Of a DNA stretch of 58,891 nt, positions 17,169-25,275 are shown one piece after another. The stretch is from JBBPYR01 sp038199755 (lineage in GTDB: Bacteria; Chloroflexota; Ktedonobacteria; Ktedonobacterales; Ktedonobacteraceae). A program made the position numbers and the translations under genes. The stretch spans positions 1 to 58,891 of the forward strand of contig JBBPYR010000161.1 of the NCBI GenBank assembly GCA_038199755.1. Direction: 5' to 3'. Numbering within the stretch: the stretch's first letter is position 1; each line of letters begins with the position of its first letter. The notes under the pieces were generated by a model. That model saw only the letters and a program-made list of their open reading frames with translations, did no database searches and was not told the origin of the DNA.

Positions 17169-18329
17169 ATGAAATATAAACGATTGCTGCAAACGGGCTG
17201 GGCGGTGGTGTTCACTACTGTAATGCTGGCCCTGCTGGTGACGCCGGTGATGGCGGCCCAACATGCATCCCGCCATATCACGCGCACCCAAGCGACCACG
17301 AATATTGATGCGACCATCTATCTTGCTGCGGCCCTGCTGCAACCGCTCTTCCAGAGTAATATTGATGCGCAGGTGCCGGGTGCCGTCAATAGCGCGATTA
17401 GCGCTATTGTGAGCAGTCTGCCCGCAGCTGATCAAGGCTGGGCCTCACAGATGGCAACCACGTTGCTGCAACCATCGGCCCAACTGGTCTCGCTGACACC
17501 GCAACAGGATGGCTTGCTGGTGACGCTGCGCCTGAACCTGTATAATGGTGATCCGCAGCCGATCATAGCGAAAATGTTGGTCAAGTTTAGCGTGCTCGAC
17601 TCAGCGACGGTGCAGGTGAGTGCCCAACCATTGAGTGGTAGTCCAACGCTGGTGAGTGGCCCCATAGCGACCTTCAACATGCCAATTGGTTCGTTGAACA
17701 GCGTCACCACCACCACTACCTGTGGTGATGCGTCCCTGGCGATCAGTTTGAAATTCCCGATCACGCTCGGCAGTGGCACCGCTACAGGACAAGTGCAGCA
17801 GAACACTGCGAGTACTGTGAGTGGTGTGAGCACTACGCGGGCGAGCTTCCAACAGTCTGTGCGTCAGCAGGCACCAGGCGAGGCACAGGGTAGCGTCAAC
17901 TCTTACGTCGAGATACCAGCCACTTCGCTCTCACAACTCGGTGCTGGCCTTGGCTCAATAGCGATTAACAGTAGCTTCACGGCCCAAAACATTCGGGTTT
18001 CAGTGCAGGGAAGCAATCTAGCGGTGAATTCTGATATCATGTGGGGTGGTTTCCAGCTCGGCGTTGCCACCACAACCTTTGCCCCACTTGCCCAGAACGG
18101 CAATCTCGCGCTCAAGATTGTGGGCGAGACCCAGTTGACATGGGCCAATATCTTCAATTTTCCCTTTGGGAGCTATGATCCGCAGATTCAGCAGATGATT
18201 AACGCGAAGCTGAGTGGGGCCTTGACGGGCAAGTTCAATGTCACAAATGCCGCCATTGGACCCAACAGCCATGTCCCATGCGCTGCCAGTAACAGCTTGG
18301 TGCTCACCGGCACAACGAGTCTGGTATAG
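17169..18329 (+). CDS. Secreted protein related to the MFS C-terminal domain
   Basis: 386 residues. A signal peptide (about 1-30, ending TPVMAAQ) is followed by a beta-rich protein without recognised catalytic motifs. It seems to contain two copies of one domain. Each has strands rich in alternating hydrophobic residues (DGLLVTLRLNLYNG in the first, GSNLAVNSDIMWGG in the second) and ends with a Cys-containing strand (TTTCGDASLAISL and HVPCAASNSLVL). The same order occurs in the tail of the MFS protein. The pattern recalls LmeA/DUF2993-type lipid-binding proteins, but I cannot confirm this. ATG at 17169 has GAGGAA 5 bases upstream; an ATG at 17157 has none. The gene begins 14 bases after the MFS stop, so it is cotranscribed. 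Confidence 0.75.
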   Translation: MKYKRLLQTGWAVVFTTVMLALLVTPVMAAQHASRHITRTQATTNIDATIYLAAALLQPLFQSNIDAQVPGAVNSAISAIVSSLPAADQGWASQMATTLLQPSAQLVSLTPQQDGLLVTLRLNLYNGDPQPIIAKMLVKFSVLDSATVQVSAQPLSGSPTLVSGPIATFNMPIGSLNSVTTTTTCGDASLAISLKFPITLGSGTATGQVQQNTASTVSGVSTTRASFQQSVRQQAPGEAQGSVNSYVEIPATSLSQLGAGLGSIAINSSFTAQNIRVSVQGSNLAVNSDIMWGGFQLGVATTTFAPLAQNGNLALKIVGETQLTWANIFNFPFGSYDPQIQQMINAKLSGALTGKFNVTNAAIGPNSHVPCAASNSLVLTGTTSLV

Positions 18330-18350
18330 AAAAAGGGAAGCAGCAGAGAG

Positions 18351-18380
18351 GGTGTGATGCCGTCACGATGGCATCACACC
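18351..18380 (+). terminator. Hairpin after the lipid-export-like trio
   Basis: GGTGTGATGCC and GGCATCACACC form an 11-bp stem with an 8-base loop, 21 bases after the stop codon. No U run follows, so termination strength is uncertain. Confidence 0.55.
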
Positions 18381-18385
18381 TCCAT

Positions 18386-18725
18386 AGGGACCAGCTTGAG
18401 CGCGTCCCATATGCATCAACCTAAGAATGGATGAGGTGAAGGTACGGCCCGTTTCCGTAGGGGCGGGAGAGGCGGTGATGGGTGGGGAGGACCCTCTGGG
18501 TCGCCCGTGGGGTGGGGAAAACGCCCGAAAAGGCAATCTTCCTCAGGCACGGGCGACCCAGAGCTTCATTGCATTCTGCCTGAGCGAAGCTAGAAGCGAT
18601 AGCTTCGTTGGCAGAATGAGTAAGAAGCAGTCCCATCCCCTCGTCATCCGCCGCCCCCGCCCCTACGGAAAAACGGAACCGTTCGCGTAGGTTGATGCGT
18701 ATTGGACCAGCTTGAGCGCGTCCCG
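18386..18725. repeat. Family B palindromic repeat, copy 2, with outer flanks
   Basis: The core (about 18456-18667) runs from CGTAGGGGCGGGAGAGG to CCGCCCCTACGG, with inner arms CTCTGGGTCGCCCGTGGGG and CACGGGCGACCCAGAG. Outside it, ATATGCATCAACCT and GGTTGATGCGTATTGG form a second, outer inverted repeat. ACCAGCTTGAGCGCGTCCC occurs in the same orientation at both ends. Confidence 0.85.
18564..18630. repeat. Family C inverted repeat inserted in family B copy 2
   Basis: CATTCTGCCTGAGCGAAGC on the left and GTTGGCAGAATGAGTAAG on the right, with AGCGATAGCT in the loop. It lies immediately after CGGGCGACCCAGAG and separates it from the TCCC that normally follows. Confidence 0.8.
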
Positions 18726-18877
18726 TACCCGTTGAGAAGCGTTTCGCCAAAAGCTATGGGCTCCCTCCGAAATAAGTTGACAATTTTTTGTCTCCTGAAC
18801 ACTGTCGAAAGGGCAGAAGCGGTCAACTTGTTTCGGCGAGCCTCCATAAGTGAAATGACATTTGAAAGCAAGGGATA

Positions 18878-19468
18878 TCATTTTTTCGACTTGAGCGTAG
18901 AGACCATGATATCAGAGATAATCTGTTGCAGCCAGTAGGCGAACTGTTCGGGCGTAGAGGGCCGCTCCTGATCCAGCCACCAGCCGAGCGCGCTACATCC
19001 AGCCGAGGCAATAGTGGTGAACTTCAGGTCGAGCGGCGGTGTATCGGGATCAGATGCGGCTTCGGGGAACGTCTGATGGAAGTACGCAAGAACACGCTGT
19101 TGCGTCTGTTGGCGAAAGCGCTGGCTCAAAAAGGCGTCCGCCTGCGCACTCAGCACCACGCGGTAAAATGCGGGAAACTGTTGAATCTGCTTGAGTATCT
19201 CGATGTGTCCTTCATGACGACCCCCCCCTATGATCCCTCCCTCCTCCTCTAACGCCTCGTATATCGCATTTATATGCTGTTCGAGCAGATCGTATTTATC
19301 AAGGTAGTGGCGATAAAACGTCGAGCGGTTCACCATTGCACGCTCAGTAATATCACGCACGGTGAGGGCCGCGAACCCTTTCTCCACAGTTCCCTCAATC
19401 AACGCTTGCTGAAGCAGTTTGCGCGTGCGACGAACCCTCAGATCTTCAACGCCATCGAGCTTTTGCAT
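18878..19468 (-). CDS. TetR/AcrR-family transcriptional regulator
   Basis: 196 residues. The N-terminal helix-turn-helix is clear: RRTRKLLQQALIEG, then AALTVRDITERAMVNRSTFY and RHYLDKYDLLEQH. The C-terminal ligand domain (residues 60-190) is of the short kind that ends with a helix containing GWWLDQERPSTPEQFAYWL. ATG at 19468 has GGAAA 6 bases upstream; the longer frame starts with GTG directly before it. It diverges from the ketopantoate-reductase-like gene, with 155 bases between them, so it probably represses that gene and itself. The inducer is unknown. Confidence 0.85.
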   Translation of the reverse strand: MQKLDGVEDLRVRRTRKLLQQALIEGTVEKGFAALTVRDITERAMVNRSTFYRHYLDKYDLLEQHINAIYEALEEEGGIIGGGRHEGHIEILKQIQQFPAFYRVVLSAQADAFLSQRFRQQTQQRVLAYFHQTFPEAASDPDTPPLDLKFTTIASAGCSALGWWLDQERPSTPEQFAYWLQQIISDIMVSTLKSKK

Positions 19469-19623
19469 CACTTTCCTCTCCCATGTTGCATAGGCAACAC
19501 ATTCCGTTCCATTGCTGATTGACGCTCATTGTACCATCAGTTACGCTTGCTTTACAACGGCGCGGAGTCAACGCGCTGCTTTTACGGAGCCATCTCAAGC
19601 TCAAAAATGAAGGAGAAAGCACT

Positions 19624-20583
19624 ATGGATATTCTGGTCTATGGAGCAGGTGTTATTGGCAGCGTCTATGCCGCCAGACTTCAACAGGCAGGATACAATGT
19701 ATCGCTGCTGGCGCGCGGGCAAAGGGCGGTGTCGTTGCGCACACATGGTATTCAGCTTGAAAATGCATCCACCGGAAAAAAGACGATAACCCAGGTTTCC
19801 GTCGTTGAAGACCTGGCGCCAACCGATAAATATGATGTTGTCCTTGTGACCGTACGGCTCGACCAGCTTCATTCTATCTTACCCGTCCTCGCAGCCAATC
19901 ATGAGATTCCCACCCTGCTATTTCTGCTCAGCAATCCGGCTGGCATGCGGCAATTTGAAGAGCTTGATCCACAACGCGTCGTTCCGGGTTTTCCTGCCGT
20001 TGGTGGTGTACGCAAAGGAGACATCGTGCATTACATCACCATTCGCCAGGTACCAACGATGCTGGGCGAAGCTGATGGCCATGTGACACCACGCCTTCGC
20101 GATCTGGCTGTCCTTTTCAAAAAGGCCGGTTTTAAAGTTGGACTGAGTCCCGACATGCAAGCGTGGTTGAAAATCCACGCGATCACGGACATGGGCATCA
20201 TCGCATCCGTCATGATGACGGGGGGGAGCGCGCAGCTTGCGCGGTCGCGTCGCAACGTTGTGATGCTGGTGCAGGCCATGCGTGAAGGGTTGCTGGCCCT
20301 GCGAGCGCTGGGTACGCCCCTGACGCCCTTCTATCTGACTGTGCTCTATCTCTGGCTCCCTCGCTGGATCACTGTTATCTTTCTACAACTATTGTTGCGC
20401 ACGCGTCTTTCCGTGCTTGGGATCGACGCCCATCTCGGTGACGACATTGAAGAGATACGTCAGATGGCACGGGAGATCATGGCGCAACTGCGCTCCTCAC
20501 CCCTCGCCACGCCGACGCTGACTCGTCTGATGGTGGTCTTAGAGCAGACAACCCCCTTGGATTCAACGAGCGCGAAGAGGTAG
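19624..20583 (+). CDS. Ketopantoate reductase-like (ApbA/PanE family) protein
   Basis: 319 residues. The N-terminal Rossmann domain begins MDILVYGAGVIGSVYAARL and continues with GYNVSLLARGQ, so NADP(H) binding is likely. True ketopantoate reductase makes pantoate for coenzyme A. Here the catalytic-region lysine is retained in WLKIHAITDMG, but the following Asn residues of the usual KxxxN pattern are absent, and a hydrophobic stretch (FYLTVLYLWLPRWITVIFL) follows near residues 238-258. It may be a related oxidoreductase. ATG at 19624 is chosen because AAGGAG lies 9 bases upstream and the Rossmann fold starts there. Divergent from the TetR gene, which suggests inducible control. Confidence 0.75.
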   Translation: MDILVYGAGVIGSVYAARLQQAGYNVSLLARGQRAVSLRTHGIQLENASTGKKTITQVSVVEDLAPTDKYDVVLVTVRLDQLHSILPVLAANHEIPTLLFLLSNPAGMRQFEELDPQRVVPGFPAVGGVRKGDIVHYITIRQVPTMLGEADGHVTPRLRDLAVLFKKAGFKVGLSPDMQAWLKIHAITDMGIIASVMMTGGSAQLARSRRNVVMLVQAMREGLLALRALGTPLTPFYLTVLYLWLPRWITVIFLQLLLRTRLSVLGIDAHLGDDIEEIRQMAREIMAQLRSSPLATPTLTRLMVVLEQTTPLDSTSAKR

Positions 20584-21127
20584 GCAGGTGCGCCGATTTT
20601 GTGCGGATGAAGGAGACCTCTTTAAGAAATCGCGTCATGAACAAGCAATATCGAGCTAAGGGTCCGCGCCTAAATAACCTGAGCAGAAGAGGGAGAAAAC
20701 TGTGGAAGGATGGTGTAGTTCCATTCGCCGTGAAAAGCGTCTCGGAGCAGATGAAGAGCAGCAATTTCTTCTCGGAATATCAACTTATTTTGGCGCAAAC
20801 CCTACGGGACGCGCTCAAACTGGTCTAATACACATCAACTTAAGAGAAAAGCTCAGCTTTACAGTAGGGGCGGGGGAGGCGGACGCAGTGGGGTGCCGGG
20901 AACCATGGACCCTTGGGTCGCCCGTGCCGGGGATACCAACTCCATTTTGGGCGTTTGCCCCACCCCACGGGCGACCCAAGGGTCCCTTCCGCCCGTCCTC
21001 ACCGCTCCCGCCCCTACTGAAACGAGCGATCCCGCCACCTCAACAATTCTTAGGTTGATGTCTATTGGACGCGCTCAAGCTGGTCCCTACGGATTTGGCA
21101 ACAGCCTGTTGCCTGCCCAAAAAAGGC
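20584..21127. repeat. Gap with family B copy 3 (about 20808-21100)
   Basis: The B core runs 20863-21018, from AGTAGGGGCGGGGGAGG to CCGCCCCTACTGA with inner arms GGTCGCCCGTGCCGGGG and CCCACGGGCGACC. Outer flanks GGACGCGCTCAAACTGGTC (left) and GGACGCGCTCAAGCTGGTCC (right) lie in direct orientation, and ATCAAC/GTTGAT lie inverted. 20584-20800 has no convincing gene. Confidence 0.8.
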
Positions 21128-21157
21128 TTGACGAGGGTAGCGTGGGCATGTTATTAT
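21128..21157 (+). promoter_or_regulatory. tRNA-Lys promoter
   Basis: TTGACG (21128-21133) and TATTAT (21152-21157) are spaced by 18 bases. The predicted start lies about 9 bases before the mature tRNA. Confidence 0.65.
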
Positions 21158-21172
21158 GTTGGCACCAATCAC

Positions 21173-21244
21173 GGGTGGCTAGCTCAATGGCAGAGCAAGT
21201 GACTCTTAATCACTAGGTTCAGGGTTCGACTCCCTGGCCACCCA
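21173..21244 (+). tRNA. tRNA-Lys (anticodon CTT)
   Basis: 72 bases with a full cloverleaf: acceptor GGGTGGC/GCCACCC, D stem GCTC/GAGC, anticodon stem AGTGA/TCACT with loop CTCTTAA (anticodon CTT, reading AAG), T stem CAGGG/CCCTG with loop TTCGACT, and discriminator A. The 3' CCA is not encoded. Confidence 0.95.
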
Positions 21245-21250
21245 TACCAA

Positions 21251-21294
21251 CGCACCGTTTTGAACATACTATGCTCAAAACGGTGCGCTTCTTT
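21251..21294 (+). terminator. tRNA terminator
   Basis: CGCACCGTTTTGA and TCAAAACGGTGCG form a 13-bp stem followed by CTTCTTT. It also ends just before the stop of the leftward MerR gene and could act for both. Confidence 0.85.
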
Positions 21295-21296
21295 AG

Positions 21297-22121
21297 CTAT
21301 CGCTTTTCGACGGGGAACTGAATCTCGGTCACGTACTTGGATTGGTCGCCACCGCGCTCATATTCGAGGTTGAGCTCGCGAGTCGGGCCGCTGACACGAT
21401 AGCCGTTGTTTTCAATCCAGCGCAGAATGGCATTGTACGCCTGTTGCAAGCCGCTGAAACTGCCATGATGGATGACAGAGGCCATCGTCTCGACGGCGGG
21501 CAAGTCGTCCACCGTCACCTGTTCGCTGCTGCTGAGTGAGCCTTCGAAGGGCATGCAGGCTCCCACCGTGATATCACTTTCGCGGTACTCTGTGTCATAA
21601 TAGAGTGTAATGGCGGGTCCAACAACGGTCGCGCCCTGTTGACCGATATATCCTATGACGCGGTCGAAGAGGCCATCAAGGGTCGGTCCTATCTGCTCCA
21701 TACTGGGAGTGACACCACGTACCTGCGCGACGTGGATGGGTGCAACGTTCTTGAGAATAACATCATATGCTGGCATAGTAGCCTCCTGTTCAAATGCTTG
21801 TAGCCACGCCTCTATTCGTCCCAGGCGAGCCTGCCCCTCTGCGAGTTGCTGACGCAATTCGGCCTGTTTGAGTCGGAGCATACCGCGAATCTGGTCTGGG
21901 GTCGGCTCCTCGTCTAGTAGGAGAGCGATCTGTTCCAAGGACAGTCCCATATCTTTCATGGCCAGAATGCGGTTCAGCCGCGTGAGCTGGCTGGCCGAAT
22001 AGTAGCGATAGCCTGTAAACTCATCAACCCGTGCAGGTTTGAGCAGCCCGAGTTCATCGTAATAGCGTAAAGCTTTGACTGATACCAGGCTTAGCCTGGA
22101 AAAGTCGCCAATCTTAAACAC
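21297..22121 (-). CDS. MerR-family regulator with GyrI-like effector domain
   Basis: 274 residues of the BmrR-like type. Residues 1-70 form the winged helix (FKIGDFSRLSLVSVKALRYY, GYRYYSASQLTRLNRIL), residues 75-112 a coiled-coil dimer helix, and residues 115-274 a GyrI-like ligand-binding domain with ending EYERGGDQSKYVTEIQFPV. Such proteins bind amphipathic or cationic compounds and untwist promoters with a 19-20 bp spacer. No efflux gene is next to it, so its target is unknown. Its stop lies 10 bases past the tRNA hairpin. Confidence 0.9.
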   Translation of the reverse strand: MFKIGDFSRLSLVSVKALRYYDELGLLKPARVDEFTGYRYYSASQLTRLNRILAMKDMGLSLEQIALLLDEEPTPDQIRGMLRLKQAELRQQLAEGQARLGRIEAWLQAFEQEATMPAYDVILKNVAPIHVAQVRGVTPSMEQIGPTLDGLFDRVIGYIGQQGATVVGPAITLYYDTEYRESDITVGACMPFEGSLSSSEQVTVDDLPAVETMASVIHHGSFSGLQQAYNAILRWIENNGYRVSGPTRELNLEYERGGDQSKYVTEIQFPVEKR

Positions 22122-22294
22122 AACTGCGTCTCCTCAGCGAGTTGATGCCGTGTTTCTACGGTATCCTGTTTTGTCTGTCAGAAGGCCCTCTGTCATATGA
22201 ATAGCATACTCTATCCCGTAACAGGAGAGTCAAGAGTCAAAGGGGGCGTCATGATGGACATTACGAATTCACATAGTGAGGGCACAGAAAATGC

Positions 22295-22401
22295 TGTAGG
22301 GGCCAGATTTATCGCGCCCCTCAAGGCGATTTATCGCCAGAGATCCAGCGGATTTCGCTCAATAAATTGAGCGGAGGGCGCGATAAATCTGGCCCCTACG
22401 G
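22295..22401. repeat. Palindromic repeat family A, copy 2
   Basis: Outer arms GTAGGGGCCAGATTTATCGC and its complement; inner hairpins GGCGATTTATCGCC and GCTCAATAAATTGAGC. It is followed by a CAGCGCGCTGCTGCC flank that recurs beside other copies. It occupies most of the 309-base gap between the MerR and DUF2079 genes. Confidence 0.9.
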
Positions 22402-22430
22402 GAGCCTGCAGCGCGCTGCTGCCAGCGCGA

Positions 22431-24176
22431 TTATGGGCCGATACGTTGGAGGAGAATGACCCCTTCGGCCTGGGCGAGGTCGCGGAACTGCCCTGAGCGG
22501 CGCATCTGGTTAAGCTCGTCGGTGGCGCGGACACGGTCCTCGGGAAAGAAGGCATTGAGATCAACGATGACGTATTGCACCGTCTGCTTATCCTGCTGGT
22601 TTCTCCCATTGGGCAGATAGGTGAGTTCGGGAAAGACGGTCACATAGAGGCGTTCGGTCAGGTGCGGATTGAGATTGCTACTGGCAGAGACTGAGGCATC
22701 AGCCGGAATCATCGCCAAGAGTTGTTGTGTATGCTTCTCGCGATCCCCCGGCAAGTGATCGGCCCAGAAGATATTGAGCAAGGGCATCATAATAATCAGG
22801 TTCAGCACCGTCATGGCTAGTATCCAGATGCACACGATTTGTTGCAGGCGTGCCACAGAGATAGTCGTGGCCAATGGTATCATGCGCACACTGAAACGCT
22901 GCCAACGTTGCTTTTGCACCAGCACAACGCCGCTTGAAAGCGTCGTCAGCGTCGTAGCCATGTGTGAAAGCAAGGGGGGCGTGCGCAACGACAGCGATGG
23001 CAAAGCGGGCAAGGCATGCAGCGCGGGCCGAGCAAAGGCAAAGACAGGCGTTCGTTTTTGTCCTGCCATCTCTGTTTGCCCTACTCGTGCTTGTATCTTC
23101 TCCTCTTCGTCCCGCCATTGATACCATGTATCCAGCAGGCGGCGTATGCCGTGAATGGCGGCGATGATGACAAAGGGAATGATGGAGGCGTTGTAGTGGT
23201 AGACGCCACTATTGAGTAGCGCGTCAAAGCTGAAAAGATTGACCGCGAGATTGGGAATGGCGGGAATGAGCCATTCAGGAGCCAGCAGAGCCAAAAAGCC
23301 TGTGCTGCGGAAGAGGCTGGCGAGATAATACAAGCGATTGAGCGTGAGCAGCAAGGTGAAGATCAGCCAGGGATGCAGCAACAGGTTGACGATTGCAACC
23401 CCAGGAGAACTGCCCAGGTCTTCATAGCGATACCAGAAGTTGTTACTTTGTGCGCCAGGGTCAAAATGTGGCATCACCACTTTGAACGCGATCAGGCTCC
23501 ACAAGCTGCCACCAAGGATCAAGACAAGGCCCAGCCGTGGCAGCTTATACTTCCAGATGACCAGAATACCCAGACACGCGACCACTAACGGCACCTCTTC
23601 TTTGCAGGCCGAGGCCAGTATGCAGGCCACGAGAAACCAGCTATAGCGTTTTTGCTCCAGGGCGAGCACTGCATAGAGTAGCAGCGGCGTTGCCAGGGCT
23701 AGCGGGTGAAAATCGAACAGATTCAGACCGAGCAGAGCGGGAGCGAGTAGGTAGGCCACCACCATCACAGGGGCCAGCAGCGGCCACTCCGGTATAGTGC
23801 GGCGCGTCAACAGGAATACGGGTAGGGCGCCCAGTGCCAGCACGAGCGTTTGAAAGACGAGCAGGATACGCGGGTCGGCATGGAAGAGGTAGAGCAGCGA
23901 GACGGGGAGCAGAATTGGCTCGACGTGAAAGCCGAGCCGTGTCGGAGGGCCATACCAGTCAGCTCCCTGATTAGTAAACTGGAACAGACGACCATGAAGG
24001 GTGTTCCAGATCGCCTGATCCATATTGCCGAGGTCAAAGGCCGTCGCCTTGAAGGTGTCGTAGCGCAACACCGTCTCGTAGCTCATCCACACGAGATAGG
24101 CAAGCATGGCCACAACTAGAGCGGTCCATGCCAGGTAGGATTGTAGCCTTTGGTCTCGTAGATCGAATCGTTTCAT
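22431..24176 (-). CDS. DUF2079 family polytopic membrane protein
   Basis: 581 residues with about twelve membrane segments. The N-terminal part matches DUF2079: YDTFKATAFDLGNMDQAIWN, then TRLGFHVEPILLPVSLLYLF and IPNLAVNLFS. These proteins resemble GT-C glycosyltransferases in topology, with a short acidic loop after the first helix, but no activity is established. A Ser/Thr-rich loop lies at residues 355-400 and the last 100 residues are extracytoplasmic. ATG at 24176 overlaps the stop of the upstream gene by ATGA, so the two are translationally coupled; a longer frame to 24209 is less likely. Confidence 0.8.
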   Translation of the reverse strand: MKRFDLRDQRLQSYLAWTALVVAMLAYLVWMSYETVLRYDTFKATAFDLGNMDQAIWNTLHGRLFQFTNQGADWYGPPTRLGFHVEPILLPVSLLYLFHADPRILLVFQTLVLALGALPVFLLTRRTIPEWPLLAPVMVVAYLLAPALLGLNLFDFHPLALATPLLLYAVLALEQKRYSWFLVACILASACKEEVPLVVACLGILVIWKYKLPRLGLVLILGGSLWSLIAFKVVMPHFDPGAQSNNFWYRYEDLGSSPGVAIVNLLLHPWLIFTLLLTLNRLYYLASLFRSTGFLALLAPEWLIPAIPNLAVNLFSFDALLNSGVYHYNASIIPFVIIAAIHGIRRLLDTWYQWRDEEEKIQARVGQTEMAGQKRTPVFAFARPALHALPALPSLSLRTPPLLSHMATTLTTLSSGVVLVQKQRWQRFSVRMIPLATTISVARLQQIVCIWILAMTVLNLIIMMPLLNIFWADHLPGDREKHTQQLLAMIPADASVSASSNLNPHLTERLYVTVFPELTYLPNGRNQQDKQTVQYVIVDLNAFFPEDRVRATDELNQMRRSGQFRDLAQAEGVILLQRIGP

Positions 24177-24772
24177 ATCACTATGATGGCCTGCCAGATG
24201 CCAATACAAACCAGGATCATAAATGCCCAGACGATGACAAATTCAGGCCATGTTCCCGTCTTAAAACGCCACTGTGGGTCCGGTGGAAAGCCAAACCGCT
24301 TACGATAGGGCCAGAACAACGGCACACCACCGAGGGTGAGTGCGTCGGCGGCAATGTGCATCGCGCAGCCGAAGAGTACGCCAAAAAACACCAGATGTTC
24401 CGCGCCGACGAAGCGCGCTGGTACGCCAAAACCGTGTTGGCTTAATAGATAGATTACCACCTTCTCCAAGCCAATCGCCAGTAACGAGCCAATCAAGAGC
24501 CCAAGCAGGCTATGAAACACGGTGCGATGTCCCGCGATGTGCTGAATTTCTTTGCTAATCCAACCGAGCTTGTGTCCTATCGTGCTCTGGGCGTTGTCCA
24601 TGTCGGGTAGCAGGGCACCAAAGCCGACGGAACCATAATACACCGCTTTTTTCACGATCAGAATGAGCGGAACCGTTTTTGCCAGCGTCAACGGGTCGCC
24701 TGATAAATGGACAATGCTATCAAAAACCACGCCTGCCGTTAAACCAACCAGGAGATGTGAGCGGCCTTGCAT
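24173..24772 (-). CDS. YdjM-like membrane-bound metal-dependent hydrolase family protein
   Basis: 199 residues with about five membrane helices. Seen: SHLLVGLTAGVVFDSIVH at the N-terminus, GALLPDMDNAQSTIGHK (acidic metal-binding-like motif), HRTVFHSLLGLLIG and HIAADALTLGGVPLFWP. The pattern of His and Asp near the membrane surface fits the YdjM/DUF457 family. The substrate is unknown in all members. ATG at 24772 follows AAGGTGGGG. Cotranscribed with the DUF2079 gene by ATGA overlap. Confidence 0.85.
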   Translation of the reverse strand: MQGRSHLLVGLTAGVVFDSIVHLSGDPLTLAKTVPLILIVKKAVYYGSVGFGALLPDMDNAQSTIGHKLGWISKEIQHIAGHRTVFHSLLGLLIGSLLAIGLEKVVIYLLSQHGFGVPARFVGAEHLVFFGVLFGCAMHIAADALTLGGVPLFWPYRKRFGFPPDPQWRFKTGTWPEFVIVWAFMILVCIGIWQAIIVI

Positions 24773-24857
24773 AAAAATCCCCACCTTCTATTTTAGCAAC
24801 ATTTTGTCATTTCACAGGCAATTGTAGGGATTTTTGGAACAAATGTCAATGTGGTAG

Positions 24858-24919
24858 AAGGTATATACTACAACCCATAGGGTGTGCATGCACACCCTAT
24901 GGGTTGTAGTATATACCTT
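24858..24919. repeat. Perfect 62-bp palindrome with no spacer
   Basis: Each 31-base arm reads AAGGTATATACTACAACCCA followed by TAGGGTGTGCA, and the arms meet at GTGCATGCAC without a loop. It begins at the stop of the leftward Rieske gene and has no T run, so it looks unlike a usual terminator. Confidence 0.9.
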
Positions 24920-25235
24920 ATTCTTCGTCGGGCAGGTTGATATAGACATCGTTGCCGTCGACGCGGATGGGGTAGGTTGCCAGGTCCTGGCGGGCGGGTC
25001 CACGCAGAACTTTTCCCGTGCGCACATCGAATTGGGCTAAGTGCCAGGGGCAGGTCAGGACTTCGCCCTCAAGCTCGCCCTCGTTGAGGGGGCCGCTGAT
25101 ATGCGTGCAGTTGTCGGTGAAGGCATAGATGGTGCCTCCGACTCGGGTCATGCAAATGAGTTCGCCATCAACTTCAAGGGGGAGCAGTTGGCCCTCGCTG
25201 ATTTCGGCTACTTCCGCTACTTTAAACTCTGACAT
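24918..25235 (-). CDS. Rieske-type 2Fe-2S ferredoxin
   Basis: 105 residues, a single Rieske domain. The cluster ligands are C43 and H45 (CTH) and C62 and H65 (CPWH), in the spacing of soluble Rieske ferredoxins of the non-haem dioxygenase type. There is no signal peptide or membrane helix, so it is cytosolic. ATG at 25235 has AGAGG 7 bases upstream; the longer open frame runs into repeats. It is the last gene of the SUF set, 299 bases after sufU, separated by repeat DNA. It may be an electron donor for cluster assembly or an unrelated redox protein. Confidence 0.9.
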   Translation of the reverse strand: MSEFKVAEVAEISEGQLLPLEVDGELICMTRVGGTIYAFTDNCTHISGPLNEGELEGEVLTCPWHLAQFDVRTGKVLRGPARQDLATYPIRVDGNDVYINLPDEE

Positions 25236-25275
25236 ATGTGATCCTCTTGTTAATAGAGCTGTGGATGCGATAATG

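Noticed and set aside
20601..20828. 75-residue open frame after the ketopantoate-reductase-like gene
   Set aside because: Runs into a family B flank, and its composition does not look like a folded protein.
22431..24772. Mobile element carrying DUF2079 and YdjM-like genes
   Set aside because: Flanked by a repeat on one side only, with no transposase or target duplication.
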